The position numbers and the translations under genes are program-made. This document shows positions 1 to 5,716 of a stretch of 9,658 bases of DNA, one piece after another; position 1 is the first letter of the stretch; each line of letters opens with the position of its first letter. The DNA comes from an uncultured Faecalibacterium sp. (GTDB lineage Bacteria > Bacillota > Clostridia > Oscillospirales > Ruminococcaceae). The stretch is taken from the NCBI GenBank assembly GCA_934526125.1, contig CAKSZU010000075.1, positions 1-9,658 of the forward strand, read 5' to 3'. Under the pieces are notes generated by a model. That model did no database searches, was not told where the DNA came from, and saw nothing but the letters and a program-made list of their open reading frames with translations.

Positions 1-339
1 CTGATGGCCGAGCTGCCCTTCATGGCCAGCGAGAACATCATGATGCAGGCTGTGGAAAAGGGCGGCAACCGTCAGGAACTCCACGAGCGCCTGCGTCAGC
101 ATGCCATCGCCGCGGGCAAGCAGGTCAAGGAAGAGGGCCTGCCCAACGACATGGTGGACCGCATTGCCGCCGACCCGGCCTTCGGCCTGACCAAAGAAGA
201 GATCGTGGCAGGCCTTGTGCCCGAGAGCTTCGTGGGCCGCGCTCCCCAGCAGGTGGAGGAGTTCATTGCCCACATCCTCAAGCCCATCTTTGACGCCAAC
301 CCCGATGCTGTGGAACAGCACGCAAGCCTGAGCGTCTGA
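1..339 (+). CDS. purB: Adenylosuccinate lyase, C-terminal 112 residues (5' end outside window)
   Basis: The frame is open from base 1 and ends at TGA 337-339, so this is the 3' part of a longer gene. The protein catalyses two fumarate-releasing steps of purine synthesis (SAICAR to AICAR, adenylosuccinate to AMP) in the cytosol. The visible stretch matches what I recall of the C-terminal helical domain of the ~475-residue clostridial/eukaryote-like PurB type: a PFMASENI segment, then GGxRQELHERLRQH, then DPAFGLTKEEI, then FVGRAPQQVEEF. These are family-typical helices; the fumarase/aspartase signature loop lies upstream and is not seen. The ATG at 4 is internal and not a start. A strong terminator hairpin begins 14 bp after the stop. 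The family call is from recall, not a search. Confidence 0.88.
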   Translation: MMAELPFMASENIMMQAVEKGGNRQELHERLRQHAIAAGKQVKEEGLPNDMVDRIAADPAFGLTKEEIVAGLVPESFVGRAPQQVEEFIAHILKPIFDANPDAVEQHASLSV

Positions 340-353
340 GTACAACGGAATCG

Positions 354-388
354 AAAGAGGCTGCTGCCCTGGGGCAGCGGCCTCTTTT
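354..388 (+). terminator. Intrinsic terminator after purB
   Basis: Left arm 354-369 (AAAGAGGCTGCTGCCC) pairs with right arm 372-387 over 16 bp with one G-T wobble, so the innermost pairs probably open to a tetraloop. The right arm ends in TTTT (385-388). The hairpin ends only about 7 bp before the ribosome binding site of the next gene. Confidence 0.85.
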
Positions 389-407
389 CTGCACAAAGGA
401 GAACCCT

Positions 408-1109
408 ATGCGACTTGACAAATATCTGGCCGAGACGGCGCAGTGTACCCGAAGCGAGGCCAAAGCCATGCTGAGCCGGGGGAGGGTGACCGTGAACGGC
501 GCGGTGTGCAAAAAAGGCGACACCCAGCTGAAGGAGACGGACAGCGTGACGGTGGACGGCCAGCCGCTGTCCTATCGGAAATTCGTCTACATCATGCTCA
601 ACAAGCCGGAAGGTGTGGTGAGCGCGTCTGCCGATAAGCGGGACACCACGGTGGTAGACCTGGTGAAGGACGCTTACCCCCGGCGGGAGCTGTTCCCGGC
701 GGGGCGGCTGGACAAGACCAGCACCGGCTTTGTTCTGCTGACGGACGACGGGACCTTTGCCCATGACATCCTGGCCCCGAAGCGCCATGTCTCCAAGACC
801 TACACCGTGGTCATCGACACCCCGCTGACCGATGAGATGCGGGCCGGGTTTGCCAATGGCGTCACGCTGGCAGACGGCACAGCCCTCTCGCCGGCGGAGG
901 TGGAGGCCCTGACCCCGGACGGCCTGACGGTGCGGGTGAAGCTGAGGCAGGGCGTCTACCACCAGATCAAGCGGATGTTCGGCGTTTACCATGCCGGGGT
1001 CAACGCCCTGCACCGGGATGCCATCGGCGGCCTTGCGCTGGATGCGGCATTGGAGCCGGGGCAGTGGCGGGAGCTTTCTGACGATGAGGTGGCAGAAATT
1101 ACCACCTGA
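408..1109 (+). CDS. rsuA: 16S rRNA pseudouridine synthase, RsuA/RluB/E/F family
   Basis: This 233-residue protein is the length expected for RsuA-type enzymes, which convert a uridine (U516 in E. coli 16S rRNA) to pseudouridine during small-subunit assembly. An N-terminal S4 RNA-binding domain is visible at about residues 1-45 (MRLDKYLAE, then SRGRVTVNG). The catalytic domain follows: the NKPEGVVSA strand at 65-73, and the signature GRLDKTSTG at about 99-107 with catalytic Asp102. The C-terminal part carries VYHQIKRMF, the family's substrate-side KRMF-type motif. The start at ATG 408 is supported by AAAGGAG at 395-401, 6 nt upstream. No promoter fits between the purB terminator and this site, so transcription probably comes from read-through or from a promoter inside purB. 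RsuA versus a paralogous specificity (RluB/E/F) cannot be settled here. Confidence 0.92.
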   Translation: MRLDKYLAETAQCTRSEAKAMLSRGRVTVNGAVCKKGDTQLKETDSVTVDGQPLSYRKFVYIMLNKPEGVVSASADKRDTTVVDLVKDAYPRRELFPAGRLDKTSTGFVLLTDDGTFAHDILAPKRHVSKTYTVVIDTPLTDEMRAGFANGVTLADGTALSPAEVEALTPDGLTVRVKLRQGVYHQIKRMFGVYHAGVNALHRDAIGGLALDAALEPGQWRELSDDEVAEITT

Positions 1110-1133
1110 GGGTGACGGCTTTTCACCCGGTTT
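1110..1133 (+). terminator. Weak terminator-like hairpin after rsuA
   Basis: GGGTGA (1110-1115) pairs with TCACCC (1123-1128) around a 7-nt loop, followed by GG and four T. The 6-bp stem and short T run make this weak. It begins directly after the rsuA stop codon. Confidence 0.5.
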
Positions 1134-1239
1134 TCAAAAAAACATCACATTTTGACGGTAGAATAAGCATAAGAACCACGCAAAAAGGCACTTTTTGGGC
1201 CAAAAGACCCCCTGAAAGATAATTTCAACAAGAAAGTCA

Positions 1240-1289
1240 AAAATTTTTTGGTGAAATATGTTGCAAAAGTAAATTCTTTTGTGTAAAAT
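1240..1289 (+). promoter_or_regulatory. Sigma-A-type promoter of the PucR/CdaR-like gene
   Basis: A -35 box TTGCAA (1261-1266) and a -10 box TAAAAT (1284-1289) are separated by exactly 17 bp. An A5-T6 tract at about 1240-1250 lies just upstream and could act as an UP element. The region is much more AT-rich than the flanking genes. The predicted transcription start is near 1296, giving a leader of about 75 nt. Confidence 0.75.
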
Positions 1290-1303
1290 ATAAAATGTAA
1301 TGC

Positions 1304-1333
1304 GGCGAAATTGTTGAAAACGACAATCTCGCC
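1304..1333 (+). promoter_or_regulatory. Strong leader hairpin upstream of the PucR/CdaR-like gene
   Basis: Left arm 1304-1316 (GGCGAAATTGTTG) and right arm 1321-1333 (CGACAATCTCGCC) close on an AAAA tetraloop. Twelve of 13 positions pair, with one A-C mismatch and one T-G wobble. It lies about 8 nt after the predicted transcription start and about 18 nt before the purine-rich ribosome binding site (1351-1363). No T tract follows, so it is not a terminator. It could be an mRNA-stabilising 5' hairpin, an RNA regulatory element, or an operator read as DNA. Confidence 0.5.
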
Positions 1334-1372
1334 CCTGCGGCTTGCACAAAAGAGGAAAAGGGGTATCCATTT

Positions 1373-2458
1373 ATGGCCAACAGAGTATTCCAGAGCGTGA
1401 TCTACCAGATGAAAGATGCAATCGACCGTGTGGTCGGCGTGGTGGATGAGACCGGCGCTGTGATCTCCTGCTCGGAGCTGAATCTGATCGGGGAAGTGCG
1501 CGAGGGCTTTATGGCAGAGCGCCTGACGGCCGGGGACCGCTTCGTGCGGGATGGCTACACCTATCAGCAGTTCTCCAGCGCAAAGCATAACGATTATGCC
1601 GTGTTTGTGGAAGGCGCAGACGAGACGGCGGGCCAGTTTGCCGCCCTGCTCTCCATCAGCCTGCAGAGCATCAAACAGTATCATGACGAGAAGTTCGACA
1701 AGGCCAATTTCATCAAGAACGTGGTGCTGGACAACATCCTGCCCGGCGACATCTACGCCAAGGCCCGGGAGCTGCATTTTGCCACCGACGTGTCCCGCGT
1801 GGTGTTCATCGTGCGGGTGACTTCCGGCGGCGATATCTCGGCCTATGACGTGGTCAGCAGCCTGTTCCCCGACAAGCAGAAGGACTTCGTGTTCAACATC
1901 AGCGAGACGGACACCGTGCTGGTCAAGGAGATCCGCAAGGGCATCGACCGCACCGACATGGAGAAGCTGGCCGCCAGCATCGTGGATACCCTGTCCGGTG
2001 AGCACTACATCAAGGCTGTCGTGGGCATCGGCACCCCCATCTCCAACGTCAAGGATCTGGCCACTTCCTTCAAGGAGGCCCAGATCGCCATGGAGGTCAG
2101 CAAGGTATTCGACACCGAGAAGCAGATCATCCGCTACGACAACCTCGGCATTGCCCGCCTGATCTATCAGCTGCCCACCACCGTCTGCGAGATGTTCCTG
2201 CGGGAGGTCTTCAAGCAGGGCAGCATCGAGAGCCTGGATCAGGAGACCCTGTTCACCATCCAGCGCTTCTTCGAGAACAACCTGAACGTCTCCGAAACCA
2301 GCCGCGGTCTGTTCGTCCACCGCAATACGCTGGTGTATCGTCTGGAAAAGATCAAAAAACTGACCGGTCTGGATCTGCGTGAGTTCGATGACGCCATCGT
2401 TTTCAAGGTGGCGCTGATGGTCAAGAAGTACCTGTCCAACAACCCGGCCAAATATTGA
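1373..2458 (+). CDS. PucR/CdaR-family helix-turn-helix transcriptional regulator
   Basis: This 361-residue regulator has the PucR/CdaR layout. The N-terminal ~100 residues look like a sensory (PAS/GAF-like) region with a short 'VVGVVDETGAVISC' core. A central domain at about 115-265 resembles the degenerate GGDEF-like/CdaR middle domain. A C-terminal PucR-type HTH spans about 289-350 (LDQETLFTIQRFF, then NVSETSRGLFVHRNTLVYRL, then IKKLTGLDLR). The HVHRNT-like segment, here FVHRNTLVYR, is the family's best-conserved DNA-recognition feature. ATG 1373 is preceded by a purine-rich site (AGAGGAAAAGGGG, 1351-1363). The gene has its own promoter and leader hairpin, and a strong terminator follows it. 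The inducer is unknown: CdaR and PucR members sense sugar diacids, purines or other metabolites. It lies directly upstream of ftsEX, but co-regulation is only inferred. Confidence 0.85.
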   Translation: MANRVFQSVIYQMKDAIDRVVGVVDETGAVISCSELNLIGEVREGFMAERLTAGDRFVRDGYTYQQFSSAKHNDYAVFVEGADETAGQFAALLSISLQSIKQYHDEKFDKANFIKNVVLDNILPGDIYAKARELHFATDVSRVVFIVRVTSGGDISAYDVVSSLFPDKQKDFVFNISETDTVLVKEIRKGIDRTDMEKLAASIVDTLSGEHYIKAVVGIGTPISNVKDLATSFKEAQIAMEVSKVFDTEKQIIRYDNLGIARLIYQLPTTVCEMFLREVFKQGSIESLDQETLFTIQRFFENNLNVSETSRGLFVHRNTLVYRLEKIKKLTGLDLREFDDAIVFKVALMVKKYLSNNPAKY

Positions 2459-2488
2459 TAAACGTCCGCGGCGTAAGGCCGTCGGCGC

Positions 2489-2528
2489 AGAACCGGCCGC
2501 TCGAAACCGATGCTGGCCGGTTCTTTTT
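2489..2528 (+). terminator. Intrinsic terminator between the regulator gene and ftsE
   Basis: AGAACCGGCC (2489-2498) pairs perfectly with GGCCGGTTCT (2515-2524) around a 16-nt loop. A run of five T (2524-2528) follows. It lies about 30 bp after the regulator stop codon and 24 bp before the ftsE ribosome binding site. Confidence 0.9.
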
Positions 2529-2570
2529 CGGTACTGACCAAATAATTATGTCAGGAGTAACAATCGTCTC

Positions 2571-3329
2571 ATGATCGATTTTGAACACGTTTCAAAACAG
2601 TACAAGCACAACGCAAAGCCTGCACTGGAAGATGTCAATTTTCATGTGGATGACGGCGAGTTCGTTTTCCTGCTGGGACACTCGGGCGCGGGCAAATCCA
2701 CCCTGCTCAAGCTGATCCTGCGGGAGGAGACCCCCACCGAGGGACGTGTCCTGGTCAACGGCCAGGATGTTGCCCGTCTCCGCCGCCATAAGATCCCGTA
2801 TCTGCGCCGTCAGATGGGGATCATTTTTCAGGACTTCCGCCTGATCCCCAGCATGACGGTGTACGAGAACATCGCCTTTGCCATGCATGTGACCAATGTG
2901 GGCCGCAAGCAGATCAAGGAGCGGGTCAATTACATGCTGGAGCTGGTCCATCTGGAGGACAAGGCTAAGGTCTATCCGGATCTGCTTTCGGGCGGCGAGC
3001 AGCAGCGCGTGGCCGTGGCCCGCGCCCTAGCCCACGCCCCCAAGCTGGTCATTGCCGACGAGCCCACCGGAAACATCGACCCGGAGCTGAGTCTGGAAAT
3101 GATGGAGCTTCTGGAACGGGTCAGCGGGATGGGGATCACTGTGCTGGTGGTCACCCATGAACATGAGCTGGTCCGCCACTTCAAGCGCCGCGTGGTCACC
3201 CTGGCCGACGGGCGCATCATCTCGGATGTGCCCACAGGTGCGCTGGTGCCGGAGCCTCCGCTGGAGCCGACCGAGCTGCTGCAGCCGGAAGAAACGGAAG
3301 ATGAGGGAATGGAGGTGTCGCTGGTATGA
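2571..3329 (+). CDS. ftsE: Cell division ATP-binding protein FtsE
   Basis: FtsE is the cytosolic ATPase of the FtsEX complex, an ABC-type machine that uses ATP hydrolysis to control peptidoglycan hydrolases outside the cell rather than to transport a substrate. All ABC motifs are intact: Walker A GHSGAGKST (36-44), Q-loop Gln87 in FQDFRL, signature LSGGEQQR (139-146), Walker B LVIADE (159-164) and H-loop His196 in VTHEHE. At 252 residues it is longer than the usual ~220-230. The excess is a Pro- and Glu-rich acidic tail from about residue 222. ATG 2571 gives the canonical N-terminus MIDFEHVSK. The nearest Shine-Dalgarno-like site is AGGAG (2553-2557), with an unusually long 13-nt spacing. The stop codon overlaps the ftsX start (ATGA), indicating translational coupling. 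No convincing promoter is seen in the 42 bp after the preceding terminator. Confidence 0.96.
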   Translation: MIDFEHVSKQYKHNAKPALEDVNFHVDDGEFVFLLGHSGAGKSTLLKLILREETPTEGRVLVNGQDVARLRRHKIPYLRRQMGIIFQDFRLIPSMTVYENIAFAMHVTNVGRKQIKERVNYMLELVHLEDKAKVYPDLLSGGEQQRVAVARALAHAPKLVIADEPTGNIDPELSLEMMELLERVSGMGITVLVVTHEHELVRHFKRRVVTLADGRIISDVPTGALVPEPPLEPTELLQPEETEDEGMEVSLV

Positions 3330-4234
3330 TGAAGCCTTCGACCTTCGGGTTCCTCACCGTGCGGGGCATCCGCAACCTGGGCAAGCACTGGGCCATGACC
3401 ATTGCCTGCATCGCATCCCTCAGCGTCTGTATGACCCTGAACACCTTCGCCACCCTGGCCGAGGTCAATGTGGACAACATGGTCAACTACATCGGCCAGC
3501 AGAACGAGATGGTGGTCTATGTGGACCCCGATGCCGACGATGCCACCATTGAGAAGATCGGCGACCGGATCAGCAAGACCGACGGGGTCAGCTGGGTGCA
3601 GTACATGTCCAAGGAGGACGTGCTGAACCAGTACCGGGGCTATATGGCCGATTACGCCGTCCTGCTGGACGAGTTCGAGAACGACAACCCCTTCAAGGCC
3701 AATTACCGGGTCTCGCTGGCGGATCTGAGCCAGATGTCTGCCCTGTGCAAGACCTTTGAGAGCATCCCCGGCGTATACAGCGTCGCGGCACCCCTTGAGA
3801 TGACCCAGACCTTCGTGCAGATCCAGAAGGCGGTCACCAAGGTGGGACAGATCGTCATTCTGGTGCTGGGCATCGTCAGCATCATCACGGTGGGCAGCAC
3901 CATCCGTCTCAGCGTCTTTGCCCGGCGCCGTGAGATCGAGATCATGAAGTATGTGGGTGCCACCAATGCCCTCGTCACCCTGCCTTTCTTTGTGGAGGGC
4001 CTGACCATGGGCCTGATCTCCGGTGCCATCACCTCGGCGGCGGGCATCGGCGGCTATGCCTACATCGTGCAGGCCTCCAGTACCCTGGGCGGCCTGTGGA
4101 AGACGCTGATGGGCACAGCCATGGTGCCGGTGGAGGCCGTGTGGCCCACCATCCTGACCTACAGTCTGGCCGGCGGCGCTCTGGTGGGCGCTTTGGGCAG
4201 CATGTTCTCCATCCGCAAGCATCTCAATGTGTAA
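3326..4234 (+). CDS. ftsX: Cell division permease-like protein FtsX
   Basis: FtsX is the membrane partner of FtsE and passes its conformational cycle to an extracellular hydrolase or hydrolase activator. The 302-residue length and layout fit the Gram-positive type. There is a short cytosolic N-terminus, TM1 at about 22-45, and an extracellular domain at about 46-172. TM2 (about 174-196), TM3 (about 219-248) and TM4 (about 272-295) follow. The cytosolic loop after TM2 carries RRREIEIMKYVGAT (about 200-213), the conserved segment contacting the ATPase. ATG 3326 overlaps the ftsE stop by 4 bp and has GGAGG at 3311-3315; a second in-frame ATG at 3329 is also possible. The next gene encodes a secreted coiled-coil peptidase, the expected partner of the extracellular domain. 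Confidence 0.95.
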   Translation: MMKPSTFGFLTVRGIRNLGKHWAMTIACIASLSVCMTLNTFATLAEVNVDNMVNYIGQQNEMVVYVDPDADDATIEKIGDRISKTDGVSWVQYMSKEDVLNQYRGYMADYAVLLDEFENDNPFKANYRVSLADLSQMSALCKTFESIPGVYSVAAPLEMTQTFVQIQKAVTKVGQIVILVLGIVSIITVGSTIRLSVFARRREIEIMKYVGATNALVTLPFFVEGLTMGLISGAITSAAGIGGYAYIVQASSTLGGLWKTLMGTAMVPVEAVWPTILTYSLAGGALVGALGSMFSIRKHLNV

Positions 4235-4237
4235 GCG

Positions 4238-4244
4238 AAAGGAG
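4238..4244 (+). promoter_or_regulatory. Ribosome binding site that fixes a GTG start
   Basis: AAAGGAG lies 8 nt before GTG 4253, 4 bp after the ftsX stop. This supports GTG 4253 over the in-frame ATG for Met31 as the start of the M23 peptidase. Confidence 0.8.
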
Positions 4245-4252
4245 CCTTCTCT

Positions 4253-5560
4253 GTGAAACATGCAAAACACTCTGCGGGCTTCCGCCTGCACCTTGTCCAT
4301 ACCCCCGCACACGCAAAGCCTGCGGCCGGTCACGGCCGGGCCATGCGGGCGGCCAGCCTGTTTCTGGCAATGGCCTGCCTGCTGCTGAGCGTGTCGGTCT
4401 ATCCCGCCACCGCAGCCACCAGCATGTCCTCGCTGCAGAACAAGCTGAACAAGCTGTCGCAGTCCATCGAACAGCATAAAAAAGAGCTGTCGGACGCCAA
4501 GAAGAAGGAACAGGCCGCCAAGGCCCTGGAATCCGAACTGAAGGAAAAAGTGACGGTGGTGCAGGGCCAGATCAGCGTCCTGAAGAGCCAGATCGCCGAG
4601 GTGCAGAACAGCATCGGCGTCAAGGAACAGGAGATCACCGCCAAGGAAGCCGAGATCGAGGCCAAGCAGGCGGAGATCGAGGATCAATGGGACGGGTTCA
4701 AACAGCACATGGCAGCCATGCAGGAGCTGCGGGACGGCGGCAGCGTGGCCATGCTGGCTTCGGTCAGCGACCTGTACGAGCTGCTGACCTTCAACGAGGT
4801 CATGCAGGACATCTCCATCAAGGACACCGAGATCCTTGATAACATGAAGAACGCCAAGGAATCGCTGGAGAGCGACAAGCTGACGCTGGAATCCGAGCGG
4901 AACGACCTCAAGAGCAAGAAGGCGGAACTGGACTCCCAGAACAGCCAGATGCAGGCCAAGCAGAGCGAGCTGAACTCCAGCGTCGCGGCGGCCCAGATGA
5001 ACGCCGCCGATGCCCAGCAGGCGCAGAAGGACGCGCAGGCGGCCATCGAGTCGGATGAGATGAACTACGAGGCCGTCAAGAAGCAGATCCAGAAGCTGAT
5101 CGCCGAGGCAGCCGCCGCCAAGCCCAAGCTGAGCTTTACCGGCTTCATCTGCCCCCTCAAGAGCTATACCCGGATCTCCAGCGAATACGGCTGGCGCAAG
5201 AACCCGGTGACCGGTGTCAACAAGCTCCACGCCGGTACCGACTTTGCCGCCCCCGCCGGTACCCCCATCTACGCAGCTGCCAGCGGCTATGTGCAGGTGG
5301 CTGGCTGGTCCAGCGGCGGCTACGGCAACTATGTCATCATCTACCATGGCAAGATGTCGGATGGAATCCAGTACAGCACCCTGTACGGCCACATGAAGTC
5401 GGTGGCCACCTCTGCGGGCAAGTATGTCAAGCAGGGTGAGCTCATCGGCTATGTGGGCAGCACCGGCAATTCCACCGGCAACCACCTCCATCTGGAGGTC
5501 TGGAAGGGCGGTTCCAAGGCCAATGCTGTGAATCCGCGCAGTTATATTCCCATGAAATAA
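4253..5560 (+). CDS. Secreted coiled-coil M23 (LytM-type) peptidoglycan endopeptidase
   Basis: This 435-residue exported protein has a long basic N-region and hydrophobic segment (about 33-55, ending in an Ala-rich ATAA site): a signal peptide or signal anchor. A long coiled coil rich in Lys, Glu, Gln and Ala runs over about 58-165 and 185-290. A C-terminal M23 peptidase domain spans about 298-432. Metal and catalytic residues are present: H326-xxx-D330 (HAGTD), H380 in LYGH, and H411-L-H413. It should therefore cut peptide cross-links itself, unlike degenerate EnvC, which only activates amidases. Its position just after ftsX, and its coiled-coil-plus-hydrolase layout, match the partners of FtsEX (PcsB in streptococci, CwlO in Bacillus, EnvC in E. 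coli). Control by FtsEX is inferred from that context. The start is GTG. Confidence 0.92.
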   Translation: MKHAKHSAGFRLHLVHTPAHAKPAAGHGRAMRAASLFLAMACLLLSVSVYPATAATSMSSLQNKLNKLSQSIEQHKKELSDAKKKEQAAKALESELKEKVTVVQGQISVLKSQIAEVQNSIGVKEQEITAKEAEIEAKQAEIEDQWDGFKQHMAAMQELRDGGSVAMLASVSDLYELLTFNEVMQDISIKDTEILDNMKNAKESLESDKLTLESERNDLKSKKAELDSQNSQMQAKQSELNSSVAAAQMNAADAQQAQKDAQAAIESDEMNYEAVKKQIQKLIAEAAAAKPKLSFTGFICPLKSYTRISSEYGWRKNPVTGVNKLHAGTDFAAPAGTPIYAAASGYVQVAGWSSGGYGNYVIIYHGKMSDGIQYSTLYGHMKSVATSAGKYVKQGELIGYVGSTGNSTGNHLHLEVWKGGSKANAVNPRSYIPMK

Positions 5561-5592
5561 TCTCCAATGGATCAAAGGAGGCCGTCAAGGCG

Positions 5593-5700
5593 ATGAACGA
5601 AGAAAAAAGAAAGCGCATCCTGCGCGTGGGCTGTCTGCTGCTGGCCGGGGTGTTCGGACTCTCCCTGCTGGGCAGCGTGGTCATGATGCTGCTGGTCTGA
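5593..5700 (+). CDS. Small single-pass membrane protein (35 aa), unknown function
   Basis: A 35-residue reading frame starts at ATG 5593 and ends at TGA 5698-5700. It has an AAAGGAGG site at 5574-5581, with an 11-nt spacing that is slightly long. The N-terminus is short and charged (MNEEKRKRILR), followed by one hydrophobic stretch (about residues 12-35: GCLLLAGVF, then GLSLLGS, then VVMMLLV). This predicts an N-in single-span membrane protein with almost no external part. It fills the gap between the M23 peptidase and the S41 protease; the S41 ribosome binding site begins 3 bp after its stop, so it looks like a genuine operon member. The layout resembles tiny Firmicutes membrane proteins such as Prli42, but I see no motif that proves homology. 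Function unknown. Confidence 0.65.
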   Translation: MNEEKRKRILRVGCLLLAGVFGLSLLGSVVMMLLV

Positions 5701-5716
5701 CAGAGGAGGAAATCAG

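Noticed and set aside
96..1013. 305-residue open frame on the - strand across purB and rsuA
   Set aside because: It runs through a terminator hairpin and two well-supported genes; no recognisable domain.
1110..1372. Riboswitch in the leader of the PucR/CdaR-like gene
   Set aside because: Only a single hairpin is present, with no recognised aptamer core and no terminator/antiterminator pair; the leader is about 75 nt. It is kept as an unassigned leader hairpin.
1145..2320. 391-residue open frame on the - strand
   Set aside because: It is antisense to the PucR/CdaR gene and runs through that gene's promoter and leader; composition is typical of a shadow frame.
2972..5575. 867-residue open frame on the - strand
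   Set aside because: It lies opposite ftsE, ftsX and the M23 gene, which carry full motif sets. Its protein is His/Gly/Leu-rich with no domain; long antisense frames are expected at this GC content.
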